This document shows positions 33,606-46,100 of a stretch of 64,000 nt of DNA, in pieces. The stretch is from Cardiocondyla obscurior (lineage: Eukaryota > Arthropoda > Insecta > Hymenoptera > Formicidae): contig NC_091865.1 in the NCBI RefSeq assembly GCF_019399895.1, forward strand, positions 9,057,001 to 9,121,000, written 5' to 3'. Positions within the stretch are counted from its first letter, which is position 1. Each line of letters begins with the position of its first letter. The notes below the pieces were generated by a model. The model had not been told where the DNA came from. It did not search any database and saw nothing but the letters and a program-made list of their open reading frames with translations. The position numbers were made by a program, and so were the translations under genes.

Positions 33606-36600
33606 TCGTCGTCTGGTCTCGTTTTATTAGAACGAAGCATATCCTAATTAATTCCAACTTTTTTACCCTGCACTTGTACAGGTTGTCTCGCAAATTTGCA
33701 ATTTTGTCTTTAACGACAAAATTTTCTGGCAGTTTGACTAGTTATTTTATTATTTTTAATTGAAAACGTTAAAGCATTAATATAGTTGACTATTTTAACA
33801 TGTATATATATGTGGGAAAAATATAAAAAAGCACAGTTGAAAGAGTTCAAGAAAAATATCTCGTTAGAAAAGAAATTAGAAAATAGAACATTATAACGTT
33901 CGACATAGTACTATTTATTTGAAAAAATTATATTTCTCTGCTATTTTTGTAGAACTAGAATAATGTAATGCCAAATTTTGATTAGTAGAAAGTCAGAAAT
34001 TAATCGCAGGTAGGCGCAGCTGCCCTGTTCTGTTTTTATATTTTGCGTAAGAGCTACCTAGAAAAGGGAATTTCGAAATTGGAGCCCTTGTTTATGGTAC
34101 CGATATTCTATCTGTGCTCCAGTCCTGCTTCATCTGGGATTGAAGGGCAGAGAAACAGCGAGAGACAAGGAACAGACTTGGTTGTAACGGGAGAAAAAGA
34201 GAGAGAAAGAGAGAGAGCGGCAGAGGAATAAACGACAAGATGAACCGCGTGCCAGGAAATCAACTCGGATTCGAGTTCGGGCCTTTGGCCCCTCTCTTTC
34301 TCTCTTTCTCCTCACTCTTCTGATGGTTCGAAGACTTAAGAAAAACTTGATCTCGGACGAGCGAGTGCAGTCTTTACTTGCGCGCGCCGGAGCCTTAGGA
34401 CCGCTGAGAAGCGCACAGTTGGTCCCATCTGTACCCCTGGTGTGCGTCAACGCCGCTTTATTCCTGAAGATCCTTCGCCCTTCCTTTCCATCTTTTTCAA
34501 GCTGACTACCGTCGCCCTTGGCTTCCCTTCGTTTTCATCCACGCGTTTATCTTTTATTTATTTATTAGTTTTTTAAATTTAATTTTTTATTTGGTAACGC
34601 TGCTTTCGAGAAATATGATTTTTTTACGTTACACGTTATATCCTGCCTTTTGCTATTATAGTCGAATATCAACCGATATCGTTATCAAGGCAAGAAACAA
34701 AGAATGAGTTTTTCCTTACTTTTTTCTCAAATAATTTTGTAGAGATCTACTCGAAAATTAAGATAAGATACGATCAACCTTTTAATAAATCTTTTATACT
34801 TCCTCTGTTAGAGATTATATTTTTAATCGTGGAAAAATATTTTCTTTTCTCTTGTTTCTTTTTTCTTCTCCCACCTTGGCCATTCGCTATGGGATCTGCG
34901 ACTCTTCGGGAATCACCGACTGTAGGTGGGACGTTTTTGTTTCGTTTTCGGGGCGCGTTCTTTTCTGATCCCGCGCAGCGTCTTCGTGGCCTCCCGGGGC
35001 CGTCCGAAAACTCGGGCCGCTTCTTCTCCCCCGCGTTCACGGGCCAAAACTGTCCTCTTTTTCATCTCGCGGACAACATCGCCAGGCTTCGTTCACGTCG
35101 ACGGCTTTTTGCCAGGCTCTCGAAGATCATCGCGTAGCCGCGAAGGCGGTGCACAGAGTCATACCGTCGAAACGCTCAAGCATCGCCCTTTGTCTAACCC
35201 TTTGTACGACGGCACTTCTATTTGCGAAGGCCGCGCTTCCCACGAAGCGTGACTTCAATTATCGCGCAATGGGGTTCGCGTCTGGGTCCAGAGACGTACG
35301 GCGAAGTATATATCCCGCGATGCCGACTTCAACGCACGTGTGTTCGGCGTTCGTGCCTCGAGTTCCCTCTAACGCAATCATTTTCTGCTCACGCTGGATA
35401 CTCGACTTCGAGATCCATTAAATATACACTTAGTGTCTCGCAATTCTATTGGATATTCTAATTCCGATCTCTCCAATTATTATTAATTTTTCATTTGCAA
35501 TAATTTTAAAAATTTATTTTTGCTTAATATACACTTTTAATAATTAGCTGCGCGTTCAAACTTCGAGAACAGTTAAGGATCGTTTAAAAATAAATTTTCA
35601 CTATATGTCGCATTGTCACAAAGGTGTAACACTCAAATCGCTAGCCCACACGTCCGCGGCGACCGCGGGTAGATTCCGCGCGAAATGTAAGCGTGTGATA
35701 CTCATTTTTCGAGTCGATAAATTTATCTGCGGGACGGGACGGAACGAACGTAATGTCAGCACTAACGTACGCGCGCGAGAGAGCGGGAGCGTTTAATAAT
35801 AGCCGGCAATAATTACGTCGGCCGTAGTGATTAATAATGCACGGTTAAACGCGTTAAGCCCCGCAATTAACTCTTTCTATTTCGCGGTCTCGCGCGACCG
35901 TTACGCGATCGCCTCGGCGTGTTTGCAGATTATTTGTTATCCGTTACGTCGCACGAGAGCGAGGCGAGGGTGCGTGCTACCCCTGCGCGACGTTGTTCGT
36001 AAAATTATATCGACGCAGATTACAGAAAGCGAACGAATTCCCAGCGTTACATTTATACAAAGCGTGCACGCTGCGCCCGATCCGACTCGCCGGGATAAAG
36101 AAAGAAACGCGGGAGAGATGGCATCTTTAATGCTACGCTAATCTTCTACTCTTGCTCATCATCATCATCCGCCGCTGCCACCACCGTCGCCCTCCGTCCT
36201 GTCTGTCTCGTCGCGCCGTTGTTCGCCTGCTCGTAATCACAATCGTCATCCCGCTCATTTTTCAACGTCTTCTTTAGAAGTGCATGGCAAGAAAAAGAAT
36301 TGGGACAGGGACAACCAGGAGGGTGAAAGAATCGAATCAACAGGCGCCAAGTGTAGCGAGATTTGAGACGTATTGTTCGTATCAGCTTATCACCGAGACT
36401 ATAAAAATTGCTTACTCCTCTCTTTCTCTCTGGGTACAAGTTTTTTAATATCTACTAAATATCCTTTCTCGTTTGCCAACGCTAGTGATTGACGTACAAT
36501 CAAAATAGATTTTTTTATCAGCGTCTTAGGTCAAAGTAATTAATAGATGTATATCATATGTATAATTGTTGACATTTATTATAATATTACGGTGTATTGC

Positions 36601-39600
36601 GTTATATTTCGCACGCGTGCAGGTTTCTATTATATTCGTATCGCAATTTCGACGTGAAATCCGAAGTGGCCATCTGTCACAGTCGTGCGTGTGATATGAT
36701 AGATACTTGAATATTAATCTCCTCCATTTCGGAATACTGAACGCGCGCGAAACTGTCAGATTTGTCAAATCACGTTTGTCCGTTTCTCGCGTCTCTCCTA
36801 TGGAATTAATTTCCATAACCCGCACGGCGGAGATCACCGCTTACGAAATCCTTGTCAGTGAGGGGCGTCTAATTGGCGACCGCCTCGCTTCTTGTGTAAC
36901 GGATTTTCGATTGCGCTCCTTAAATTCGCGGCTTGCAAAAAGCGAAGCTCTCCTCCTTCTCCCCTTCTCTCTCTCTCTCTCTTTCTCTCTGATACTCTCG
37001 CGACCACCACATCGAGGAAATATACGCGCAATAGAAGAAGCGATATCGGAGTAACCGCGAAACACAGCCGGATATGTCGGCTGATTATAGCCAGACGCTA
37101 ATGAGAGAACCCGCGGACGATGTTACGTATGCACAGCCCAAATCGACAAGTAATGCGTGCCTTAATTAATTCAAAAACGGTACCGACGATGACACTGCGC
37201 CACGATAGCGGCTGCTGCGTGATCGTTTTCGCTGACATTTCGAAATATTGCAGTCATCGCAACATACGGTATTACAACGGGAATCAACATAATAAGTCTG
37301 ATAGTATCGATAATTATAGCAGTTACTTTTATTTAAAATAAACCGCGCGCTATACTGTTGCTTCTTCTACGATGAAGATTACCATTTTACATTTAATAAT
37401 TTTTTGAAATATTAAATTACGGATTTATGTTCTCTTTTCTCTTGAGCTGCATTTTTTGCAGTTTTAGCTTTACAGGTCTCCGGGACGGCCATTTTTTGTA
37501 ACTGCTTAGTTAATTCTATAGCCATTCTTCAATATTCATTGTGCTTGTAATTTTTACCTGCTTGGTCGATCACGTATTTAACACGGGCGCATCCATTATT
37601 GTACAGCAGGCGGGTTTTCTATTGATTGTCCAGGTATCGAATATTCTTTAACAAGAGGCCGGTCATAATCCTGCGTTGTACGGTGCTAGATTTCGCAGCT
37701 GAAACCTATTCATCGGTGATTTCTACGCGTTAAGTAAAACCGCTCTTGAGGCAGTCTCGTAAACGATTGAGGATCAATTCGTGAAGGAAATCATTCAATC
37801 GACTCGTACTGAAAAGCTAAAGATTAACCATTCAAAGAATTTTTCACTTCAACGTTCAGCGGAGTTTTCCACGTGTTAAAAAATTTTTAACGTTTTGTCG
37901 GTCGAAAATCCGTACCGCTTTTGACTGAAAATCGTGGAATCTGATAATTTAGGTTGAAATTTCAAGTATTCGTGAGACTAGCGTCGCGAACTTTGTAGGC
38001 ATTTTAGAGGAATGAGAAAAGGGCCAGTTGGGAGAAATACGTTCTAAATTAAAAAGTGCCGAAAGATCCGAGTCTCCGAAGACGCGAAGTGACGTCGTTA
38101 CGAGCCGACTTGAGGGAATCACTCATTACACCACCGTGACCGGCGAACAAGTTTTTACGAGCATCCACCAGATTATAAGAGAGCAAGGCGATCCGAAACG
38201 AAAGAGTCCTGACTTACGTCTGTATCCGGCGATCTGTATCCTTATGCGATTTAAGGAACCGCGGCCGGCAGCCACGTACCGCCGAAAAAGCCCCGGATTA
38301 CGGACATTATTCAATTATGATGTCATTAAGAGCTTGTTGTGCTTTTCAAAATGTTATTGGTCGGTCTCGCCTTTCTTTTTTTCTTCCTGGAAACGAACGA
38401 ATGAGTTCCTCAGCGACGAGAGAAGATACGTTTTGCAGAAACAATTAGCCACGTACATTATGAAACTCCATTTACTTGCGCGAAGAAACACTTTTTTCTT
38501 TTTTTTTCGCCCGCGAAATTACGGCAGAAGCTAATAAATAAGGGATTTTTTAAGAAACATTATTTGTGCACTTATTTAACTTGAAATATGAAGACAATGA
38601 GTGTAATCGTCGTTGCGTGTATTAATGAGAGGGAAGCTATACACATATATGTATATATACACACACGTGTATAATTAGATATCAAATTTCTACGCGACAG
38701 TAGTAATCGCAATTAGGAAACGTTCTACGGTGAGATGGAAATGTTCCCACAACTTCGCCGTCACGTCAGTTCCACTTATTAGAGTTGTCTCTCGTCACGT
38801 CGTTGATTTCGCTAAAACGACTTTAATTACCCGGTTGAATCGGCGGAAGGAACGTACCGCGATTTTTGCGCGACGACAACCAACAATTCCGGGGATGCTT
38901 CTTTTAAACGGCGCGGTGAAAAGAATGATTCCTCGAAGCCGGTATCTTTTCATAATCGGGCGACCTTCGCATAGTGATCATTCCTGAGAACTATGTCCTC
39001 GATAAAATACTACTTGGCTGATTCTCCGCTTTTTATCGCAACTGGCTCAGAAGCGCGCGCTCGCTAATGACCGTCAGATACGGTGGTGGCTCGCCGTTTC
39101 GGGGGACCGAGGCGGGCTCTCTCTCGCGCGAGCACACGCATCCACGGATTTCGACCAGAGGGCCCCGGGACCGAAGAAACTCGCGCAAAACTCGTCCGAT
39201 TACGCTCGGCCTGTTCCTTTTCTCTCGATAAATCCGGACGGCGCTCGAACAACGCCGCGTGATTATTCGCTAATTGTGAAAATTGCGCCTCGAGTCTGCC
39301 CGCATAAAGACCTAATCTCGCGTGGTACTAAGTACCTGGGAATTTACGATCGCGACGTCGCGATATATTATACATCTACCCCAGTATTCAATTCACAACA
39401 CCATTTCTCGCGCGCCGAGCGAATTCACAAGTTCCATACGGATACTTACAAGAGTACACGTACACTGAAAAAGCAGATATAGCGTTTACTGCGGCAACGG
39501 CAGCAGATATAGCGTACGTGACCCTAGGTGGCCAAGGGAAAGAATCGAGAGGACGGGGGAAAAAATATTAGAACCGCGGTACACTTTGTGAAATGCTACA

Positions 39601-40667
39601 TACGCTAGCTTCGTCGCCGAAGCAAACGCCATACCTGTCTTCCACTGTACATACACAGCCTCTGCATCATCGTATGGCTTTTGTGGCGGCTTTAAGAAAC
39701 AAACTTTATTACGGACAGGACGTTCAAAACTCTGCGTTAAAATGCACGTCTAATTTTTTTTTATTTTCTTTCGTATCTTCAACGCTGAATGTGAAAATTC
39801 CAAGTTTCATTCATCGCACGAGATTGCGATCTAATTTCTCTGACGTTTTCTACGCGTGTTTACAAAATTCCAGCGTGCTGTGAGGTAACAACTCCATCCA
39901 ATTACTTTGCACAATTCCCTCGCAATTCTACACAGATTAAAATGTATTCTCACGTAAGAATGTATTATTCGGCATTAGTTAAAATTATTCACTTTGAAAC
40001 AGAACTCTGTCTATGATCTTATACACCGAATATAGATTTTATAAAATAATTTACATTATAACGTGATTATTCTCAGCGTGCAGTGCACATTAAATTATAT
40101 ATAGAAACCCGTTCCAGATTCTCTCTTGTCGTTGAATTATAAATATTAAAATAAGCTTAACATCGGTATTAGTTTCAACGATCGCATCTTCGCAGCGACT
40201 TAAACTCAACTTTTCACGGTTAGATAAATCCCGAGGCGGCATATCCGCGTGTCGTAACCGCACGATATTTTATTCTTTCGGCACATTATCTCGCATAAAA
40301 TTGATATATCACAAGACTCACGTGAGTATACAACGCACGATCGCGATTATTTAATAAGCACGTGAGGAACGTGTTGTGAATCGGATTTAGCGATCGGTAC
40401 CGAGTCAGCCGGTTTTGCCGTGTTACGATTTCGCTCTGGCCGCGAATCGCTTCTCGTATCCGAGTCTGTAATTAGTGGTTCGTAGATTGCGGGTGTATGC
40501 TCATAAAGTGTTGATTCGAGAAAATAAAATCGCAACTCTCTTAATGCATTCTCCATAGAGATAACTTTTTTTTCTTTAGTGGTGACGATTGGGTGTCATT
40601 ACTTCCTTATTCCGGATTAAGCGATCAGGTAGTTACGCGATCTTATAGACCGGAACATTTTACTGGA

Positions 40668-40670
<3 letters not shown>

Positions 40671-40695
<25 letters not shown>
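40671..40695. repeat. T25 homopolymer tract
   Basis: Twenty-five T in a row in the ds intron. No flanking target-site duplication or element body was recognised, so it may be a simple slippage tract rather than a retroposed tail. Confidence 0.85.
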
Positions 40696-40698
<3 letters not shown>

Positions 40699-41599
40699 TA
40701 CCTTTTTACCTCTAGTAGCAGGTAGCGGCGCGATAAGGAGTGCGAGGGGAGACACGATCGCGACCATACGTGTAACGTAAAGTCAAATGACGTATAGCCA
40801 CCGGAGAGAGATTTGGTTTCAAGTTTAGTCTGGGGCTCGGGTCCAGTTCCACCGATGATCACCGGACCAAGGTGCTTGATTTACATTTATTTAGGACCTA
40901 GACAAACACTTGGGACACAAGAAACACGAATCACTACACGTCTACCGTGCTCCCGAGCAGTTTCATCAGTTGAATCCTCCTTTCGCTCCTTCTCACCCTC
41001 CATCGTCACACTCGTTGCATGTTTCTCAGTCGTCTTCTCTTCACCGTCGCGGACCGATCGTGGCGATTAATTTTGAATAAACAGCGTCTGGAAATTGTAT
41101 CTTAAACGACGTAAGGTTCAATCTGAAAGCTAGAATAAAAGTTATTTACAGAATATTTTATTGTTACCAAGCCAAATATTTGTCAAGTTATTAAAATTAA
41201 AAGATTAAGCACGTCGACGAAACTTTCTATGAGAGGCACACCAATAATTTTTTTTCTTTTTTTAATTTTTATCAAATTATTATTTAATAAATATGAAAAA
41301 TCGTATACTATTACGAATAAACAAGACCGCAGTAATATTATATTCGTATATTGTTCGATCGTTGTTAATAGACTTGATGATTTCCCGATAAAGTTTTCTA
41401 AACTATTCCGTATCCCTTGACCAAATCAGCTTCCACGTATAGCTCTGGTCGATGGGATACGATGAACTCGGGCTCCTTATCGCGCTTTTCACTCTCACGT
41501 AACCACTCATCCGTCGGACGGTTTGTCCACCGCGCAGAGATGTCAACGTGAATTAGTGTTGGCGCAGTAGAAAGGAGAAAGAAACGCGCGCTTGTCCTT

Positions 41600-43165
41600 T
41601 ACTCGAGGAATGCAGATAGATAAGAAGGAGGAGGACAGAGAAAGAAACGGTGCTAAAAGAGGAATTAAAGAGCAAGAGAGAATAAAGTTGCATAAAGAGA
41701 ATGATATAAAAAGAGATAGAAAAAGAACGAGAAAATTGAAGAAATATCTAAAATTAAAATAACGAGAAAGAAAAAAATAAAAAAAGAAATACAATTGCAT
41801 TTTTTATGAAAAGAGAGAACGGTGGAAAAGAAAGGTGAAGAAAAACTGGGTTTTGTCAAAGATAGGATTAACTAGATCCATCGTCCGCCAAAGCGAGACT
41901 CTTTTCATCTTTGCTGGACTTCGCTCGACGAAGACGCGAAGAAGAGGGACAGAGGCGCGACGAAAGCACGACGGAACGACGCACGATCGAGAGGAGAGTA
42001 AGAGCAAGTCGAAATTCTCCTGCGTGAGGACTCTCAAAAAAGCGAGTGCGAGAGGTTGAAAGAAAAAAGAATGAAAGACGATGGCGGAGTAAAGGCTCCT
42101 CATTTGTCTCCCTCGTTCGAGCGGCTCGTTCTCTTCTCTTCTTTCTAAGTCAATCGCCTCAACAGCATATACCAGTCTTATACCATTTCGTGAGCACGCC
42201 CTTCGTTCAACACATACGTACTTTTTCGCTTCTTCATCTCTCTTTCTTTCTTTCTTTTTTTTTTTTTTAATCTAAATCCAAACTTCTTCTTTTAAATATA
42301 AGTAGCATATTATCTATTTCTAATTATTAAATTATTATATTTTTTAAATAAAATACAATATTATATATTTATTCCAAAATATGTATAAATTTTTCTTTGT
42401 CTCTTTTTTTATTTTCTAATTTTGGCCACACTAAACTTTGATTTCTCATTTAGCTTGCTTTTAATATTTTTTCGTCTCCATCTACCGACTTTCTCTCTTT
42501 CCTTTTCCCTGTCCTCCTATCTCTCTCTCTCTCTCTTTCTTTCTCTATGTCTTTTCTTTCTTGTACATTCCTGTTCCCTCTTTCCATCGCGCGATACCTA
42601 CTTCCATTCTTTCTCTCGACGCACTTGCCGTCTCATTCTCTCTTTCCTTTTCGTTGACGTTCCTCCTCTACACTTTTATTCCGACTTTATTTCATCCTCT
42701 TTGCTCTTTCTCTCGTCTCACTTTGTCTCGCTCACGTGCCACCTTTTCTTTTCGTTCGTCTTTCTCTTCCACTTCTCTTTCTCTGTTTCATTCTCGCATA
42801 CCTCTCATTCTTTGCCCCGAGTCTCGTGCTCTTTCTCACTCGTTTCCGATATCTCCTCGCTTCTGCGCTCTCTTTTCATTCCCTACGGTTACACTTCTCT
42901 ATCCTCGTCTCTAACTCTCTCTTCTCTACGCCGCTCACTCTACAAATGTATTTCCCTCTCTTCTCGCTCCATTCAAGTACGATCGTCTCGCTTCCTTTAT
43001 CTCACGCGGAGTTCATATTTTCTTCTCTGCTTCTTCTGCTACGCCTTCGGCATCCTCCGTCTCACTTTTCTCCCCTCGTCCCCATCTCTCGCTCGATCCC
43101 ACAAACGTATTACCTCTTGTTCCTAGTCTATCTTCATGTTTGCCATTCTCGTTCTCCTTCTTTCT
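41600..43165. repeat. Long purine block followed by pyrimidine block in ds intron
   Basis: About 41610-41850 and parts of 41930-42080 are purine-dominated; about 42100-42270 and 42475-43165 are pyrimidine-dominated on the same strand, with runs of CTCTCT and TTTCTTTC. The second arm is one of the longest low-complexity stretches of the window and supports spurious open frames of up to 234 codons. Confidence 0.75.
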
Positions 43166-46100
43166 AACACGCGTGAGAGGGCTTTGAAAAGTCTTTGGTT
43201 AAAAAAAAAAAAGCAAAATCCACAAAATTTATTTTTAAATAAATTGACGTTAACTTTCCAATATCGCTCCGACGTCTCTTCTGCGGAAACGTGAAGAGAC
43301 GTTATGAGAGACAATTTTGGCACGGTCCAACGCAATCTATTAGAAACGAGATCAAGACGAGAGTGACGGCGCTTGGAGGATTAAAGGAAGACGTGTGCGC
43401 AGCCATGTAGAGGCAGGAATGCGAGAAAATGCATATTCGCGTGCCATTGTATTCAAATTGACCCGTCGCTTCTCCCGCGTTTCTCCGCACGTCACACGCC
43501 GCTGTCATTATTTTTTCTCTCTCCTCTCTCTCTCTCTCTCTCTCGTTTTTTTTTCTTTTTCCTTATCCTGTCTCGATCTCGGCTCGTGGACAAATACGCC
43601 GTCGCCCTTTAAAGATCGCGTTACCCACCCGATGCCCGCACGTTCGCCATTAATTCGCGTGAATTACGTCCTCTTTAAAATTATCGGACTCGAGGGAGTT
43701 GCAACAAAAAAGAAAACTCTTGGCACGCAAAGGAAATCATTTCCGCGAAAACGAGCCATGAGATTGAAATTTTGAAGGAAAAGAAAGGAAAGCGATAATG
43801 ACTGATTTTGCGAGAGGAATTAGCGAAATTTGTTTGTTTGTCGGATCTGAAATACTTATTATTTTAATACACGCGTTTGTGTTTAATTTGATTTATGATT
43901 GGTTAATATAAAATTTCGTATGTATTCCTCGCGAAATAAAACGACGGATATAAACTTGTAGAACTGCGATAGTAACGCTTGGAAAAGAATCCGATAAACA
44001 TTGTTGCATACATGACGCGTTTATCGTGCCGGATGTATATGGGCCTGCTTTATATTTTCCTTATTATGGTTTTTAAGCGGGCTTCCACTCACCGCAGGAC
44101 ATTTACACACGCTCGTCTTTTAACGGTTCTTCCGCATTATTTTCGCGGAATGTCCGGTATCACGAGACTGACATTAGTATTGCCGCTGCGAAAAAATTCA
44201 TAAAGAGAAAGTGAAAGAGAGAGAGAGCATTTGTGTTAAAAAAAAAGGAGTAATTAACGTTCCACGGGAATAGTAATTCTCATCAACGGAGAAGGGCTTA
44301 GGATAAAAAAGAAATAGGTAGATAGGACCTATAAATAATTAACAAGGATGTTCTTCTGAAGTTTAGCGCCGTCGTGACTGCATGATTAAGATAAGGAGGC
44401 TCGAAATCGGCTAGGAAGCAGGTAATAAAACGGCCGAAGTTTTCGACATTGCGCTCAAACTAACGGATCTAAACGCACTTTTCCAGGATTATGTTAAAAG
44501 GTGGTAATGCGAGTGGCGTAAAGTGACATAATCTAAAATATGTGACAGACGATACAATGTTAAAGAACGTTGCCAGAGCGTGACTCATGAAAAATGTATC
44601 CTCGCGATAATTACACAAACATGGTACGGAGCAAGATTTACTCGCGTTAAAATGTATATATACTTAGCGAACAAACAGCGAACGCGAATATTTATAAACA
44701 AATCAATCACTGCAAAAATAACAAACGTCAAAGAATCTTTTTTTTTTTAATGTCATATTTAGCTTTTTGTCAACATTTTTCTTTTTAAACATAAAAAAAA
44801 ATTTATTGCGCTTATTAAACAGAAAGCAGAAAAGAAAAACCGGGCAACGTAGTTTGAAAATCGATCGCGGGCGTGTAACATCTCTCTGAGAGAGCTGAAT
44901 GCTCTTCCACATTTTCGTTAAGAAGAGATAAGACGTGGTCCGTCGCCGCGACGTCCGGCCGCCGTGCGAGAAGGGTAAGACGTAATGTGAGGCACGCACA
45001 CTGCCGATAACGTTCACGTATGTGAGATCGAGGGCGTGGAGCCCCTGGGCTTCACCGACGAGGCCAGAGAGCAGAGCACGAGAAAGAGCGGGGTGCGGCA
45101 AGGGAAAGCTTAAGGGGAACTTATACACCGAGGCGGTACACGGTCGGCTTATCGGGCATACATCCTCGCTCGCAGATTAGCATAATGTCTGCCGCAATGC
45201 GTAGGTACTCTCCCTTCCCGCTATTCTCCCTCCTCGCTTCTTTCGTTCTCTTTCCATCTGTTGCCTCGGCTCGCTCTTCTGCCTTCTCTTCTTTTCCCCT
45301 TTTGCCTTGATAGTTCTTCTCTTGCCAGAGCGGCGAGAATTCCGGTATCCCGAGAGAAGAAGCAGCATCCTCATCACCATTGAACGCGACTATCGGCTAC
45401 GCAGCCTCGTTCCATCAGCCGCGGATACCCGCGGCGATAAGCGCACGCAGATGATAAAATAATAGTAATAACGGCGGCGATAATTACGACGATAATCGTT
45501 GTTGCGTCGCGGCGAGAGTAACATGGGCGCGTTACGTTATGACGAAAATGTCACAAAGTAATGCGAGAACATTACTCGGTCGACCTTAAAAGAACGGAAA
45601 GTAGCCCTTGATAATCATCGTTCTGGTTAATCAACACTGTTGGTGTTAATTAAGTCCCAGTGGAAATCATTCCGCACGTCCCGTCGGCGCGATTCAAGAC
45701 ATTTTTGGCGCCGGTGTAATTAGAGGTGTGAAATTTCTTTCTCACATTTTTTTAAATATATAATTTATTCATGCTCAAAGATTAAAAAGATTATTTTTTG
45801 ATAGTCCGAAGAGTATTGTTGCGTTTAATGGTAGAAATATAAACCGACGGCACAAAAGGCCACGTTTACGCAAGTGATTTTAACGCGTGTGTCGTGAGCA
45901 GATGATGTTGGCGACCCGAACCGCGTGACACGATTCGATATTTAGTAAATCATTATACCGCAGGAAAGATCGATCATGCAAGTCAAACTTAACTAGCTCG
46001 ATAGATATCTTATTTCTTATAATGATTTTTTTTATTTCTCCATTCACTTTGCGCTTCCCAGAGTATAAGCTTCGGCGTAGGAAAATGTGAATATCTTGTA

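Larger units (their letters stand above)
32182..41600 (+). other. Dachsous intron, first part
   Basis: Opens with the donor GTAAGT at 32182. AT-rich to about 33200, then a purine-rich block at about 33240-33450, a short GCC-type microsatellite (33575-33605, five CCACCG units) and a purine-then-pyrimidine element at about 34190-34320. From 35600 to 39500 the DNA is patchily CpG-rich. TATCGATA occurs at about 37305. A 13-bp direct repeat, GCAGATATAGCGT, lies at 39473 and 39503. An uninterrupted T tract covers 40671-40695. No coding sequence or RNA gene can be supported. Confidence 0.6.

Noticed and set aside
38028..38534. 168-codon plus-strand open frame in the ds intron
   Set aside because: Opens with TTG rather than ATG, with its first ATG far inside; no recognisable domain or splice context.
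39473..39515. 13-bp direct repeat GCAGATATAGCGT, 30 bp apart
   Set aside because: Too short and isolated to indicate an element; kept only as a note in the intron description.
42422..43126. 234-codon plus-strand open frame
   Set aside because: Almost entirely Ser/Phe/Leu from a CT-rich tract; stops are rare because of composition, not coding.
44703..45128. 141-codon minus-strand open frame
   Set aside because: Opens with GTG and ends in Lys/Phe-rich sequence from A/T runs; no protein signature.
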